DNA from: Nitrososphaeraceae archaeon
Lineage (GTDB): Archaea; Thermoproteota; Nitrososphaeria; Nitrososphaerales; Nitrososphaeraceae
Length of the DNA stretch: 64,000 nt
NCBI GenBank assembly: GCA_021325295.1
Contig: JAJPHM010000060.1
Location: 1 to 64,000, forward strand
Direction: 5' to 3'
Under the pieces are notes generated by a model that had not been told where the DNA came from, made no database searches, and saw only the letters and a program-made list of their open reading frames with translations. The translations under genes were made by a program, and so were the position numbers. Below, piece by piece: positions 42,928 through 52,411 of this stretch. Each line of letters opens with the position of its first letter. Positions within the stretch are counted from its first letter, which is position 1.

Positions 42928-44580
42928 ATGATGCCACCACAGAGTCAACCAAGATCAAGGGATTCTCGGATCTTTGGGCTAAAAACAGCAAGGTCCATTG
43001 CCGAGATTCAACAAAGCGTCAACAATATTGCTGATGTTGTAGTATTTCTCGAAGTCCTAGGTTACGACAACAATACTGCAAAGAAAAATGGCTTTGAGAA
43101 TCTATACGAGTTGGCAAAGTACGTCTACCAGTTTATGGATGCCTTTGATGACAGCGACATGAACAAGGAAGAGACAAAGAAGTCCTTTTCGGCACCTGTT
43201 CCAACAAAGAAGCAGCGGCTTGCAGAGAGCTTCTCCATGGTATTTCCTTGGCTTGGCTCATTGATATTGCTATTTATCACAGGAGTTTCCCTATGGATGG
43301 CTTGGGGTCTGCCCGCTAGCATCACCACTGCATTTCTTGCGGGGGTCTTCCTTGGGCTCATCGTAACTGAGGGTTCATTGCAGACTTTTAACAGATTGTT
43401 TTCATTTTATTATTCCCAGACAAATATTGGAGAAGTAAAGAGAAGCATCAAGAGGAGTTACGTCTTGATAGGAACAATTCTGGCAGGAGTATCTGCCATT
43501 GTATATGGCGCCAGCCTCGCCGCAAATATCCCTGCAGAGCTTGCTGCAATTACAATATTCAGTGCAGTAACAATTTCCTTGCACAGAACATCATATGTAA
43601 TCCTATACGCTTTGAAAAAGACAAGTCATCTTGTGGCATCATACTTGATTGCGTTTACAACGATCTTTGCTGTGTATTTTATGGGCTCGCCGATACTACC
43701 CGATATAAGCACAAGGTATTTTGTTTCGCTGGGTGCAGCATTTGCTGTTCTGTCAGCATTTGCAATATACCACCACCACAAGATAATAGGCAAGAGTTCA
43801 ACTGCTATTGTGGTCGGTCAGGCACCGCATTTTTACAGCCCCATTAGCATCAATGACAACACAATTGCATCAAGGTTTGGAGTGCAGCTATGGGAATGCT
43901 TGCCATATTTTCTGTTTGGGACATTCTATTTTGCTATGCTCTTTGGGGATCGCATAATCTCCTGGATCTTTAACCCGCACATAGCAGTTGCTGCCAACGG
44001 TGTTGCATTGCCTCTTTCTTTCAATTCAGTATACCATATTGGGGCAGACCTTGCTCTTCTTGTAATACTACCCACGGCAATAGTGCAGTACATCCTGATC
44101 TCCCCGATCTATGCTCTTGCCTACAACAGAGCAATAACTCTCAAGGTTCCTGAAATGAAGCAGGTTGACAGGTTCCTCAGACACAGCTACAGACAGCTGC
44201 TGATAGCATCAATCGCTACTTCAGGAGCTTCGGCAGTAATTTTGAATATTATGGGGCCTTTGATTATTGCACATCTAGGCGGAGCTCAGGTTAGCCTACA
44301 CATACTCTGGTATGCATCAATAGCTAACATAATGATGTCAGTCTTTGTGGCAAATAGCATCTTCATGATCTTCCTTGGACGGGTCAAGACACTTGCCATA
44401 GTTTCGATAGTTTCAGCAATAATAGTCGTAGCTGGAGGTGTATTCCTTGCAAGATCAGGCTTTGAGAACATAGTGTTTGCATACCTCGCGTCAACTGTTG
44501 TAGCTGCAACATCTTCAACCATATACATGTCTAAGATTCTAAGGAATGCAGGAAGCAGGCTGTTTTCGCGGTACATATGA
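42928..44580 (+). CDS. Polytopic membrane protein, PelG/Wzx-like polysaccharide transporter
   Basis: ATG 42928, with a strong AGGAGGTG ribosome-binding site at 42910-42917. The first 95 residues are soluble (DVVVFLEVLGYDNNTAKKNG), then about 12 hydrophobic segments follow, e.g. LGSLILLFITGVSLWMAW and LGLIVTEGSLQTFNRLFSFY. CLPYFLFGTFYFAMLFGDRI near residue 330 resembles the central helix of PelG. 550 aa versus about 456 for bacterial PelG, because of the N-terminal extension. Exporter for the product of the neighbouring PelF-like enzyme is the natural reading. Confidence 0.75.
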   Translation: MMPPQSQPRSRDSRIFGLKTARSIAEIQQSVNNIADVVVFLEVLGYDNNTAKKNGFENLYELAKYVYQFMDAFDDSDMNKEETKKSFSAPVPTKKQRLAESFSMVFPWLGSLILLFITGVSLWMAWGLPASITTAFLAGVFLGLIVTEGSLQTFNRLFSFYYSQTNIGEVKRSIKRSYVLIGTILAGVSAIVYGASLAANIPAELAAITIFSAVTISLHRTSYVILYALKKTSHLVASYLIAFTTIFAVYFMGSPILPDISTRYFVSLGAAFAVLSAFAIYHHHKIIGKSSTAIVVGQAPHFYSPISINDNTIASRFGVQLWECLPYFLFGTFYFAMLFGDRIISWIFNPHIAVAANGVALPLSFNSVYHIGADLALLVILPTAIVQYILISPIYALAYNRAITLKVPEMKQVDRFLRHSYRQLLIASIATSGASAVILNIMGPLIIAHLGGAQVSLHILWYASIANIMMSVFVANSIFMIFLGRVKTLAIVSIVSAIIVVAGGVFLARSGFENIVFAYLASTVVAATSSTIYMSKILRNAGSRLFSRYI

Positions 44581-44713
44581 CTCAAAAGCTAGCCAGACGA
44601 GAAATACCACCACAATATACTTGACTTTAGACCTTCAGCAGCAAATCAAAAGAAGAATGAAAGGAAAGTGACAGGCTGCTTGCAGTCAGCAATTACCTTA
44701 TCCAGAGACCAAG

Positions 44714-45772
44714 TTAGAGAGCATCAGGTATAAAGGAGCTATTTCTACCCTCAATTCTGTGCTCTTTTTGTAGCTTCTCATATTCATAGAATGGAACATA
44801 TACTTCGTTCCAGTACCTCATACATACCAACTTGGAGTAACTGCTTATCCTGATTTCTTCCCCTAGCACAGTGTTGCGAAATATAATATCAGGCTCATTT
44901 ACGCCGGCCACAGCCCTCATTGGGCATGTAGCCGAAAATCTAGGGTTCACTTCAATTACAATTGGGACTTTGTCTTCGAGCTTGACTTGGACATTTATGC
45001 ACCCATTTGCGCCAATAGCCATTGCAACCTCTTCTGCTGATGAGCGTACATCTTTGTAGTCATCAATAAATGCCTTGTATGTCTGCCCATGCTTTATGGT
45101 CTTACAAATTGATATTGAAGCCATCACATATCTTCTGTTTCTATCTATGCACACTCCAGACGTGAATTCCTCACCGTGCAGGTATTGCTGGACTATTGGA
45201 TCCCACCCGGCTTTCTTGATGGCAGAAACGGCATATTGTATCTCCTCGACGCTTTTGACAGTATAGAAATGTAGCGAGCCATATCCTTGTCTTGGCTTTA
45301 CTACTAGTGGAAAACCAAATTCCCTGATCAGCTCTTCATATCTATCTGGAAGGGCAGAGCGGGCAACTGGCAACCCCCTAGCTTTCAGGAACTCGTACGT
45401 CTTCCACTTATCCCGGGCAATCAAGAGCGCTTGAAGTGGACTTGTCAGTACCACAGCTCCTGACTCCTTTTCAATCTTGGTCTTTTCTGTACCTAATGTC
45501 AAGAGCTCATCGTCTGATCCGACAAAGATTGCAGAAATACCTTCTTTTTTACATAGAGAGATTACCGAATCTATATAATCAGGCGAGATGGCTGGTGGAA
45601 TCAGGACACCTTTATCTCCACGATAAACCCCTGCAGCCAATGGGCTCATATCTGCACAAACAATTCTGTATCTAACTGGAGAACTGGTAGAAGTGTTTGC
45701 TAATCGTAAGGACTTGATAATTCCTTGGCCCACTATGCTGCCTGTTGCAGTGACAAGTACCCTTGTATCCAT
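44714..45772 (-). CDS. ATP-grasp enzyme (CarB/PylC-like), 352 aa
   Basis: ATG 45772 is preferred over the upstream in-frame 45817. Seen: a pre-ATP-grasp Rossmann start VLVTATGSIVGQGIIKSL, VVKPRQGYGSLHFYTV for the ATP lysine/glycine loop near residue 170, EFTSGVCIDRNRR, and VIEVNPRFSATCPMRAVAG with the metal-binding ExNxR near 285. Such enzymes ligate a carboxylate to an amine or thiol. The substrate is unknown; its place beside sugar and BshC-like genes makes an amino-acid or sugar conjugate plausible. Convergent with the membrane gene. Confidence 0.8.
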   Translation of the reverse strand: MDTRVLVTATGSIVGQGIIKSLRLANTSTSSPVRYRIVCADMSPLAAGVYRGDKGVLIPPAISPDYIDSVISLCKKEGISAIFVGSDDELLTLGTEKTKIEKESGAVVLTSPLQALLIARDKWKTYEFLKARGLPVARSALPDRYEELIREFGFPLVVKPRQGYGSLHFYTVKSVEEIQYAVSAIKKAGWDPIVQQYLHGEEFTSGVCIDRNRRYVMASISICKTIKHGQTYKAFIDDYKDVRSSAEEVAMAIGANGCINVQVKLEDKVPIVIEVNPRFSATCPMRAVAGVNEPDIIFRNTVLGEEIRISSYSKLVCMRYWNEVYVPFYEYEKLQKEHRIEGRNSSFIPDAL

Positions 45773-45937
45773 CTGAAATAATATGCTCCTTTGCTTATTT
45801 ACATTAGCACAGATCAATGTTGATTACCTTTATCTGCCGTTCTTTGTTATAGAACTCTCTTATAGAGAGATGACACTGGACAACGAATTTAACGGACAAA
45901 AAAGAGACAATACTTGTTGGAACGCGACCTGCGACAA

Positions 45938-46885
45938 ATGGCAGAGAGAGTCGATTATTCTGGCCTTCTTGAGCAGGTCGAGCTGGCGATCAGAGCTATA
46001 AGAAGTGAGAGACAGAGGGGCACAATCGCAGGCGGAAAGGTTCTGCAAGGTCTGGTAGAACTGGCAATGCCGGAAAATCTTGCTATTGTCAGTGATCTCC
46101 ATGGTGACATCGACTCACTTTACAAGATCTTGGATAAACTGCATTATGACAAGTTTCTTGCAACCCCTCAGAACAAGCTAGTATTTCTGGGAGATTATGT
46201 GGATAGAGGAAGTAACTCACTGGGCATACTATATTGTATATGTTATCTTAAGCACACCTATCCAAATTCTGTGATACTTATGCGCGGAAACCATGAATCG
46301 CCACAAGAGTTTCCTTTTTCTTCACACGATCTCCCCAACAGGCTGGTAGAGCAATTTGGGATGGAAAATGCAAAGCCCGCCTATGACAAGCTTGTGATGC
46401 TCTTCAGATTGCTGACACTTGTGACCATTGTTCAGTCCCGCCTTTTGCTAGTTCATGGCGGCCTCCCCACTGACATGGATTTATTTTCCGATTTTAGAAC
46501 CTCAATTGCTGGCGCGCAGGAAAATCATGTCAGAGATAGGACACTTGAGGAATTGTTGTGGAATGATCCAAGACCCAAGATCGATAGCATCCTTGGCTGG
46601 GAGCCTTCACGCCGAGGAATAGGTAGGCACTTTGGAAGTTCGGTCTCTAGAAATTGGCTTGCTGCCACTGGCACCAAAGTCATTGTAAGGGGCCATGAGC
46701 CCTGCAAGGGCTTTAGGGTTGACCACGAAGGCATGATTCTCACCTTATTTTCGTCCAAGGAAGCCTATCCTGCCTTCGAATCTGCTTTCATATTGATATC
46801 GAAAGACAAGCTGAGCAGCATCTTGAATGCATACGAGCTCTCAAAGTATGTACATATTTTGACGTTCCATAGATCGGAAGGCTAG
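45938..46885 (+). CDS. PPP-family serine/threonine protein phosphatase
   Basis: ATG 45938 gives about 315 aa; the frame extends to TTG 45914. All three metal/catalytic motifs are present: VSDLHGDIDS near residue 55, FLGDYVDRGSNSL near 85 and LMRGNHESPQEF near 117; VIVRGHEPCKGF near 255 gives the last histidine. This is the PP1/PP2A-like fold with two metals and implies phosphoserine/threonine signalling. A six-pair CTCTCT-TAT-AGAGAG inverted repeat lies at 45856-45870 in the divergent promoter shared with the ATP-grasp gene. Confidence 0.92.
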   Translation: MAERVDYSGLLEQVELAIRAIRSERQRGTIAGGKVLQGLVELAMPENLAIVSDLHGDIDSLYKILDKLHYDKFLATPQNKLVFLGDYVDRGSNSLGILYCICYLKHTYPNSVILMRGNHESPQEFPFSSHDLPNRLVEQFGMENAKPAYDKLVMLFRLLTLVTIVQSRLLLVHGGLPTDMDLFSDFRTSIAGAQENHVRDRTLEELLWNDPRPKIDSILGWEPSRRGIGRHFGSSVSRNWLAATGTKVIVRGHEPCKGFRVDHEGMILTLFSSKEAYPAFESAFILISKDKLSSILNAYELSKYVHILTFHRSEG

Positions 46886-46965
46886 GAGCTTGGGTCAGAG
46901 CGTCTAGGCTAGGGCAAGTAAATTATCATTTCTAGATCCGCCGAATCTTTACCTTACACTGCATA

Positions 46966-47898
46966 TCAGACACCAATTGTTGTCTTGATCTCCTTGCACC
47001 TTTTCCTAAGAGATACAGTGGAAATATCAGCCACTTGACATATTTCTACTTGGCGGAGAAACTCATTGCAGTTTTGCGATGCCAAATACAACACGGCGCC
47101 GGCTAGAGCCCTCGGGTTTTTTCCGAGAGAGATCCTATTAGACTGCACTGCAGAGTAAATTCTTAACGCTTCTCTTTTTGTGCGCTCACTTATGTTTAAC
47201 CTGTTGGCGATAAGTGTAACATAATCCGGGCCATGAAGCACAGGCATTTGCAATGACAGCTCTCTGAGTATGAGCTTGTAGTGTGACATTACATCCTTGC
47301 TTGTAAGATTGCATACAGTTGCAATGTCAGAGACAGTCTTTGGAGTTGCTGTCTCTCTGCAAGCTGCATAAAGGGCAGCTCCGACAAGTCCAAGAGTAGA
47401 TCTGCCCTTGGCAAGCTTTTTGAGTGCGGCCTTTCGATAAATATATGCAGCGCTCTCCATTACTGCATGGCTAAGGTAGAGTTTGTCTCCAAAATTGTTG
47501 AGAAACTTGAGAGCTTTCTCAAGGTTTCTGGAGATGGAATTATTAAGCTGAGATCTATTGTTCCAGGTTCTTAGCCTCTGCATCTTTATCTTTTGCGCAG
47601 GTTCCAGAATTTTGCCTCTGGCATCGGTATCTCCAATGCCTATCAGAGTGGATAATCCTCTGTGGTGAACTGCAAGTGATTCTGGCATTCCAGTTCTGGT
47701 TCTGTCACTATATTCTGAGTTATTGGTCTGGAAACTGATTGTATTTTCAGCACCAAACATCCTGTCGTCAGCAACGCATCCACATGAGCTGCATACAAAT
47801 TCAGATGATACCATATCAAATATGACAGTGTCGCCCTCGCACTGAGCACAGCAGGTTGGCGCAGGTTCACTGTGTGTTTGTTGCTCGCCTGATTTCAT
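46966..47898 (-). CDS. tfb: Transcription initiation factor B (TFB)
   Basis: Bridges TBP-TATA and RNA polymerase. Seen: N-terminal zinc ribbon with CCAQCEGDTVIF and VCSSCGCVADDRMF, a B-finger/linker, and two cyclin repeats: RSTLGLVGAALYAACRETAT near residue 165 and NPRALAGAVLYLASQNC near 260. 310 aa is normal. ATG 47898. Thaumarchaea often carry several TFBs; this sequence cannot tell whether this is the main one. Confidence 0.95.
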   Translation of the reverse strand: MKSGEQQTHSEPAPTCCAQCEGDTVIFDMVSSEFVCSSCGCVADDRMFGAENTISFQTNNSEYSDRTRTGMPESLAVHHRGLSTLIGIGDTDARGKILEPAQKIKMQRLRTWNNRSQLNNSISRNLEKALKFLNNFGDKLYLSHAVMESAAYIYRKAALKKLAKGRSTLGLVGAALYAACRETATPKTVSDIATVCNLTSKDVMSHYKLILRELSLQMPVLHGPDYVTLIANRLNISERTKREALRIYSAVQSNRISLGKNPRALAGAVLYLASQNCNEFLRQVEICQVADISTVSLRKRCKEIKTTIGV

Positions 47899-48110
47899 TG
47901 CTGAACAGCTATCGGCTCTTTTATTATCTCTAGTTTTTCTAGAAATCAGAGAGTCTAGATTATTGCAGAGGATTCTGGAAAAAATCAGTTAACCATCTTG
48001 CATAATCTCGAAAGCAATATCTGATTCAAGTATAACTTTTTTCGCGATATTTCAGACAGGTAGACTGATTCTAGAATGTGTCCATTATTAAATGATTATA
48101 ACCATACAAT

Positions 48111-49505
48111 TTGTTGTTAGATACCCTTGTTATAGCCGTAGCCACATTTTTCTGGCTCTCCTATGTGCCTATCGCCTTTATCTCTGTGTTTAGGCTGCTA
48201 AGAAATCACGGAATATTTGTCGAGCGAGATCTGCAGAGAATACATAATGATCCTGCGATAATATTTCAGATTACCACCCGCTCTGCCACAAAGACAGCAG
48301 TGGTAATGAGGGGAATACAGTCTATAAAAAATTCCGCTAAGAGGACAGGATATAGCAACTATGAGATTTCCATTGTAACTGATGATCCACAAGATCTGAT
48401 CACCCTTGCGGATTCCGGGGCCGAAATTATTGTAGTTAGCAAAAAATTCAAAGCAGCCGCTATAAAGAAGGGCAGAGCTTTGCAGTATGCTGTAGAACAC
48501 AGGCGCAAGACAGGCAGGAATAGCAAAAAGTATTGGATATTTCATATGGACGATGAAAGCTGTGTGACGCCGCAGACTATTCTTGCACTGCTAAAATTCA
48601 TCAGAGAAGGAAACGGGATCGCTTCTGAGGGCCCCATCTTTTACCCTCTGAAATTTGAGCTTGCAAATCCACTGACTGCAATAGCCGAGTCGATAAGGCC
48701 ATTTGCCTGTTACGACTGCGTCTCTCAGATGACGCACCCGCCGCCGCTGCACATGCATGGGAGTAACCTGCTTGTAAGGTCTGACGTCGAAGATACAATA
48801 GGATGGAACTTTGGCCCGACCCTTGCCGAGGATCAGATGTTTGGCTACAAAATTTACGAAAAATACGGGCCAAGATCAATGGGATGGCACGGAGGAATTC
48901 TGCTTGAGCAGCCTCCACTCAATATAAAGGACCACTTCTTCCAGAGACGCAGATGGGTCCTTGGTACTTTGCAGAACATTGACAAGTTCCCTCGACTGCA
49001 TAGATTTAAACTGATGTTCAAGTCTGTGACATATTTTCTTGGTTTCGGCTCAGCAGTGGCTTCTACAATCATTTCCGTCTATGTATATTTGCCCAATCTA
49101 TTCTCAGTTCTTTCCCTCTCCTCCTTTAATCAGGTAAAATATAGCCTAGGCGTTGATATTCTCTCATGGTCAGACAAGCTGGCAGTACTATTTTCACCGG
49201 ATTCATTTAAGCACCTTCTTGCTACTGCAAACCCCGTAGACACAGGAATTGGCATACTATTGCTTTTCACTTCAATTGTTTGGCTGCTTTCATACCAGAT
49301 AGGACTATTTCTCAACCTGCGATACTCCAAGATGAGCAAACCAAGAAGATTTGCCTTTCACCTGCAGACGCTTCTTCTGTGTCCAATAATTGGTCTGGTA
49401 GAGACTTTTCCGGCCTTCTTTGCAACTATTGAATACTGTGCTAGAAAAAATAAGAACCCCAGCGAAAAATCCCCTGTCTACGACTTTTATGTTGTTACAA
49501 AATGA
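48111..49505 (+). CDS. Family 2 glycosyltransferase, Egh-like membrane protein
   Basis: 464 aa. One N-terminal membrane segment (TLVIAVATFFWLSYVPIAFI), a cytosolic GT2 domain, then three to four C-terminal segments (e.g. LMFKSVTYFLGFGSAVASTI, GIGILLLFTSIVWLLSYQIG). Catalytic motifs: FHMDDES near residue 145 (DxD), LAEDQMF (the ED base) and FFQRRRWVLGT (QxxRW). This set matches the egghead-type beta-mannosyltransferases. Likely builds an extracellular or lipid-linked glycan. TTG 48111 start. Confidence 0.88.
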   Translation: MLLDTLVIAVATFFWLSYVPIAFISVFRLLRNHGIFVERDLQRIHNDPAIIFQITTRSATKTAVVMRGIQSIKNSAKRTGYSNYEISIVTDDPQDLITLADSGAEIIVVSKKFKAAAIKKGRALQYAVEHRRKTGRNSKKYWIFHMDDESCVTPQTILALLKFIREGNGIASEGPIFYPLKFELANPLTAIAESIRPFACYDCVSQMTHPPPLHMHGSNLLVRSDVEDTIGWNFGPTLAEDQMFGYKIYEKYGPRSMGWHGGILLEQPPLNIKDHFFQRRRWVLGTLQNIDKFPRLHRFKLMFKSVTYFLGFGSAVASTIISVYVYLPNLFSVLSLSSFNQVKYSLGVDILSWSDKLAVLFSPDSFKHLLATANPVDTGIGILLLFTSIVWLLSYQIGLFLNLRYSKMSKPRRFAFHLQTLLLCPIIGLVETFPAFFATIEYCARKNKNPSEKSPVYDFYVVTK

Positions 49506-49522
49506 AAAATAAGACTATTCGC

Positions 49523-50035
49523 CTAGAAACGCCTAGTATATCCTGCAGGCACTGCTTTCTGGTTCGGGATACTAACGCGCAGAGATGTAATCGCGGCGGC
49601 GGCAAACAGCAGACACACAAAATACCAATTTGGAATAGCAGTAAAATAAGCGTCTGTTGATCCCATAAACTGTGTAGTCCATTCGCCATTCATTATTAGC
49701 TTTCCTGAATATGCGCCATCATAGGGAACAATCGCACGCACCAGAAACCATGAAAAGTCTTCAGCCACTATCATAAGTGAAAAGAGCCCAATAACCAGAA
49801 TTGCCTTCGGCAAGCGGCTCAGACGGCGTTTCCTGCTAGAGATAAGATATGCAGTTATCAAAAATATTCCTGCCATTATAATGTGGTATGGGTATACCAG
49901 AGAAAACAACACAGGTCTTAGCCCAAAGCTTGGATCTCTTATAAAGTAGTACTCTATGACAGCATACAAGAAGGCAAACAACAGTGCTGAAAAAACCAAA
50001 AATCTCGAACTATCGAGTCGCGCAATTTTATCCAC
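49523..50035 (-). CDS. Four-helix membrane protein, unknown
   Basis: 170 aa. Hydrophobic segments near residues 14-32 (LVFSALLFAFLYAVIEYYF), 45-65 (LVYPYHIIMAGIFLITAYLI), 78-95 and 135-152, with a charged RKRRLSRLPK loop. No catalytic motif visible; the layout resembles small lycopene-cyclase-domain or DUF-type membrane proteins, but I cannot identify it. Convergent with the GT2 gene (17 bases). ATG 50035 start. Confidence 0.7.
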   Translation of the reverse strand: MDKIARLDSSRFLVFSALLFAFLYAVIEYYFIRDPSFGLRPVLFSLVYPYHIIMAGIFLITAYLISSRKRRLSRLPKAILVIGLFSLMIVAEDFSWFLVRAIVPYDGAYSGKLIMNGEWTTQFMGSTDAYFTAIPNWYFVCLLFAAAAITSLRVSIPNQKAVPAGYTRRF

Positions 50036-50217
50036 TTATATCTCCTGCCGTTAGCTACAAATGTTCTAAAACATTTGTATATGGCAATTATCTGGAACAA
50101 TCGCTTATTAAGTTACCCCGAATCCGGAAGTCAGATTACAGTTCTTGTTTGCAGTTGTAATTAACAGTATTGCATCAGATCTGGAGCGACCTTCGCTTCT
50201 CCATTCTGCAACTGCTT

Positions 50218-51129
50218 TTATTGTGGATAAGGAACTTCGACTACCGAAAGGTCTTCTGCTGCCTCCACATTGTTGTGCACTGCCTGTGCTTCCTTTACTA
50301 GCTCTGAAGTTTCTTCATACCTTGCGCTGAAATGTGTCAAAAGCAGCTTTTTAACAGACGCCTGCCTTGCAAGAAGCGCTGCTTCATATGCTGTGGAGTG
50401 GCCGGTTTCAATCGCCTTTGCCTGTTTGTCGTGGCCGTAGGTAGATTCAAAGACAAGAAGGTCACAATTTCTAAAAAAAGCAATCAGGCTATCTGTAGGC
50501 CTAGTATCGCCGGATATGCCTATCTTTCTGCCAGGTCTTGGAGGGCCGACTACATCTGACGACCGGATGATCTTTCCATTATAGGTGATATCCTTTCCGG
50601 TTTGCAGGCTGCTATACAGTTGGCCCTCAGGGATTCCCATTTCTTTTGCCCTCTTGATGTCAAAAATTCCGGGTCTATCAAACTCTTCCAAGCAATACGA
50701 ATATGCCAGGACCGAATGATTTGCCCTGCAGCATAAAATCTGATAATCTCTTTCCTTCGCTACAAGGCCCTCAGAGCGGATTGCATGAACATTGACTTTG
50801 AAAGTCAATCCAAAGTTGATTATACGCATATTTTCATGCAGAAATTCGGCCAAGCGTGGTTCTCCGTATATATCAAGGTCAGCCTGTCTTCCCTGAAGTG
50901 ACATTGTCTGCAACAGTCCAAGGATTCCTACGCAATGATCCGCATGCATGTGAGTAACAAAAACCTTCATCTTTCTGTTCATACCCAGCCCAGCTTTTAT
51001 GAAATTTCTTTGCATTCCCTCACCTGCATCAAAGAGGATGAGCTCGCCCCCCCTAGCAATCGCTATCGATGAGAGGCCCCTTTCTGCAGTAGGAGTCGCA
51101 GAAGAAGTGCCAAGAAATATCAATCGCAT
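50218..51129 (-). CDS. rnz: Ribonuclease Z
   Basis: Endonuclease removing the 3' trailer of pre-tRNA; metallo-beta-lactamase fold. Seen: LIFLGTSSATPTAERGLSS at the N terminus, VTHMHADHCVGILGLL (motif II), ISGDTRPTDSL, and LLTHFSARYEE near the end, the RNase Z HxSxRY signature. One oddity is HMHADH where most RNase Z have HxHGDH (Gly to Ala). ATG 51129 begins directly at RLIFLG. About 303 aa, normal. A 12-base palindrome TCTAGCGCTAGA lies upstream at 51200-51211. Confidence 0.93.
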   Translation of the reverse strand: MRLIFLGTSSATPTAERGLSSIAIARGGELILFDAGEGMQRNFIKAGLGMNRKMKVFVTHMHADHCVGILGLLQTMSLQGRQADLDIYGEPRLAEFLHENMRIINFGLTFKVNVHAIRSEGLVAKERDYQILCCRANHSVLAYSYCLEEFDRPGIFDIKRAKEMGIPEGQLYSSLQTGKDITYNGKIIRSSDVVGPPRPGRKIGISGDTRPTDSLIAFFRNCDLLVFESTYGHDKQAKAIETGHSTAYEAALLARQASVKKLLLTHFSARYEETSELVKEAQAVHNNVEAAEDLSVVEVPYPQ

Positions 51130-51323
51130 GTTTGTCATGAACTATTATCGTAAGTCAGCTGAACCAATTTATTTGCTCTTGCGCAAACCTAGAGTGCAGT
51201 CTAGCGCTAGATCTTCCTAAGGCGAACGATCATTCTTGGCTGCACAGCATACATGTAGTCATCAAGTTAATTGCGGAAGCATAATTTGTAGTTCGCTGGA
51301 AGTGCAAGTTGGAAAAAAATTGC

Positions 51324-52217
51324 TCATAGTATGGATATAAGGTGCTGTGCTATGCCGGGACTCAGGTCGACTTTAGAGCTTTCGGAAGGAATAGAGTTTG
51401 TGGAAATTACATCTTCAACGCCAGCTTGCTTGATCTTATTGGTTGCCCCGTCCGCTAGTAAGCCATGAGCGCAGAGAGCATAAATTTTGCCACAACCTAT
51501 CCTTTTTAGAAATTGTGCGGATTTTATGATGCTACCGCCACTGCTTATGATATCATCCACCAGGATAATGTCTCTTCCTGTTACTGAACGATCAACCTGC
51601 TCTGAAATGGAAACCTCCCCAGTGTTTCTGTCTCTGGACTTTTTCAAGACAAGTACATCTGAGTGTAAAAGATCAGCAAAATCCTTCGCCCTGCCAGCTC
51701 CACCCGCATCGGGTGAAACTACAACAGGCTGGCTCAATTTCAGGTTGTTAGCGGCATATTCTGCCAGCAGTGGAATTGAAGATATATTCTTGGCATTTAT
51801 GGTAAAATAAGACAAGGCAAGCTTGCTGTGGACGTCAACCGTCAAGAACAGATCAGCACCCGCTGCCTCAAAGAGTCTGGCGACAAGTGAAATAGTGACA
51901 AACTCTCCTTCGAGAAAAGCCCTATCCTGCCTAGCATATCCAAGGTATGGAACCACAGCAGAGACATTTTCTGCCCCATCATCGACGCATTTTCTTATGA
52001 TCATTAGAGCCTCTAGAAGGTTCTTGTTCACAGGGGGATAAGTAGACTGGATTATTACGCAGCTTCTACCCGTAACCTTTGGGAATGTAATCTTGCTTTC
52101 TCCATCCGAGAACACCTTGGCTTCAACAGGGATCAGGTCTGCATTGATCCGCTTTGCCACTCTGGCCCCAAGGTCATATGAGGCAGGGCCGGCAACGACA
52201 GATATGTTGGCCAACAT
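51324..52217 (-). CDS. prs: Ribose-phosphate pyrophosphokinase (PRPP synthetase)
   Basis: Makes PRPP from ribose-5-phosphate and ATP for nucleotide, histidine and tryptophan synthesis. Seen: VVPYLGYARQDRAF near residue 93, LTVDVHSKLAL near 128, VVVSPDAGGAGRAKDFADLL and the PRPP loop DIILVDDIISSGGSIIKSA near 215. 297 aa, a length usual for archaeal PRPP synthetases. A TATAAAG box (minus strand, 52241-52247) lies 27 bases before ATG 52217, which therefore looks leaderless; the frame is open to GTG 52232. Confidence 0.95.
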   Translation of the reverse strand: MLANISVVAGPASYDLGARVAKRINADLIPVEAKVFSDGESKITFPKVTGRSCVIIQSTYPPVNKNLLEALMIIRKCVDDGAENVSAVVPYLGYARQDRAFLEGEFVTISLVARLFEAAGADLFLTVDVHSKLALSYFTINAKNISSIPLLAEYAANNLKLSQPVVVSPDAGGAGRAKDFADLLHSDVLVLKKSRDRNTGEVSISEQVDRSVTGRDIILVDDIISSGGSIIKSAQFLKRIGCGKIYALCAHGLLADGATNKIKQAGVEDVISTNSIPSESSKVDLSPGIAQHLISIL

Positions 52218-52411
52218 TTCCTGATTTTGCACTGGGTGTCTTTATACCTATTGCCTTCAGATACAATAGGCACTGGAGCGATTGTGATGGCATCTATCAA
52301 CTACTCCAGGCTGGCTGAATTCTGGTGCACAAAGCAGCCAGACGTGACGTACTTGCGCACACACCAAGAGGGGCAGTCTCGTTTAAATAATAATTCAATT
52401 AGCTAACCTCG

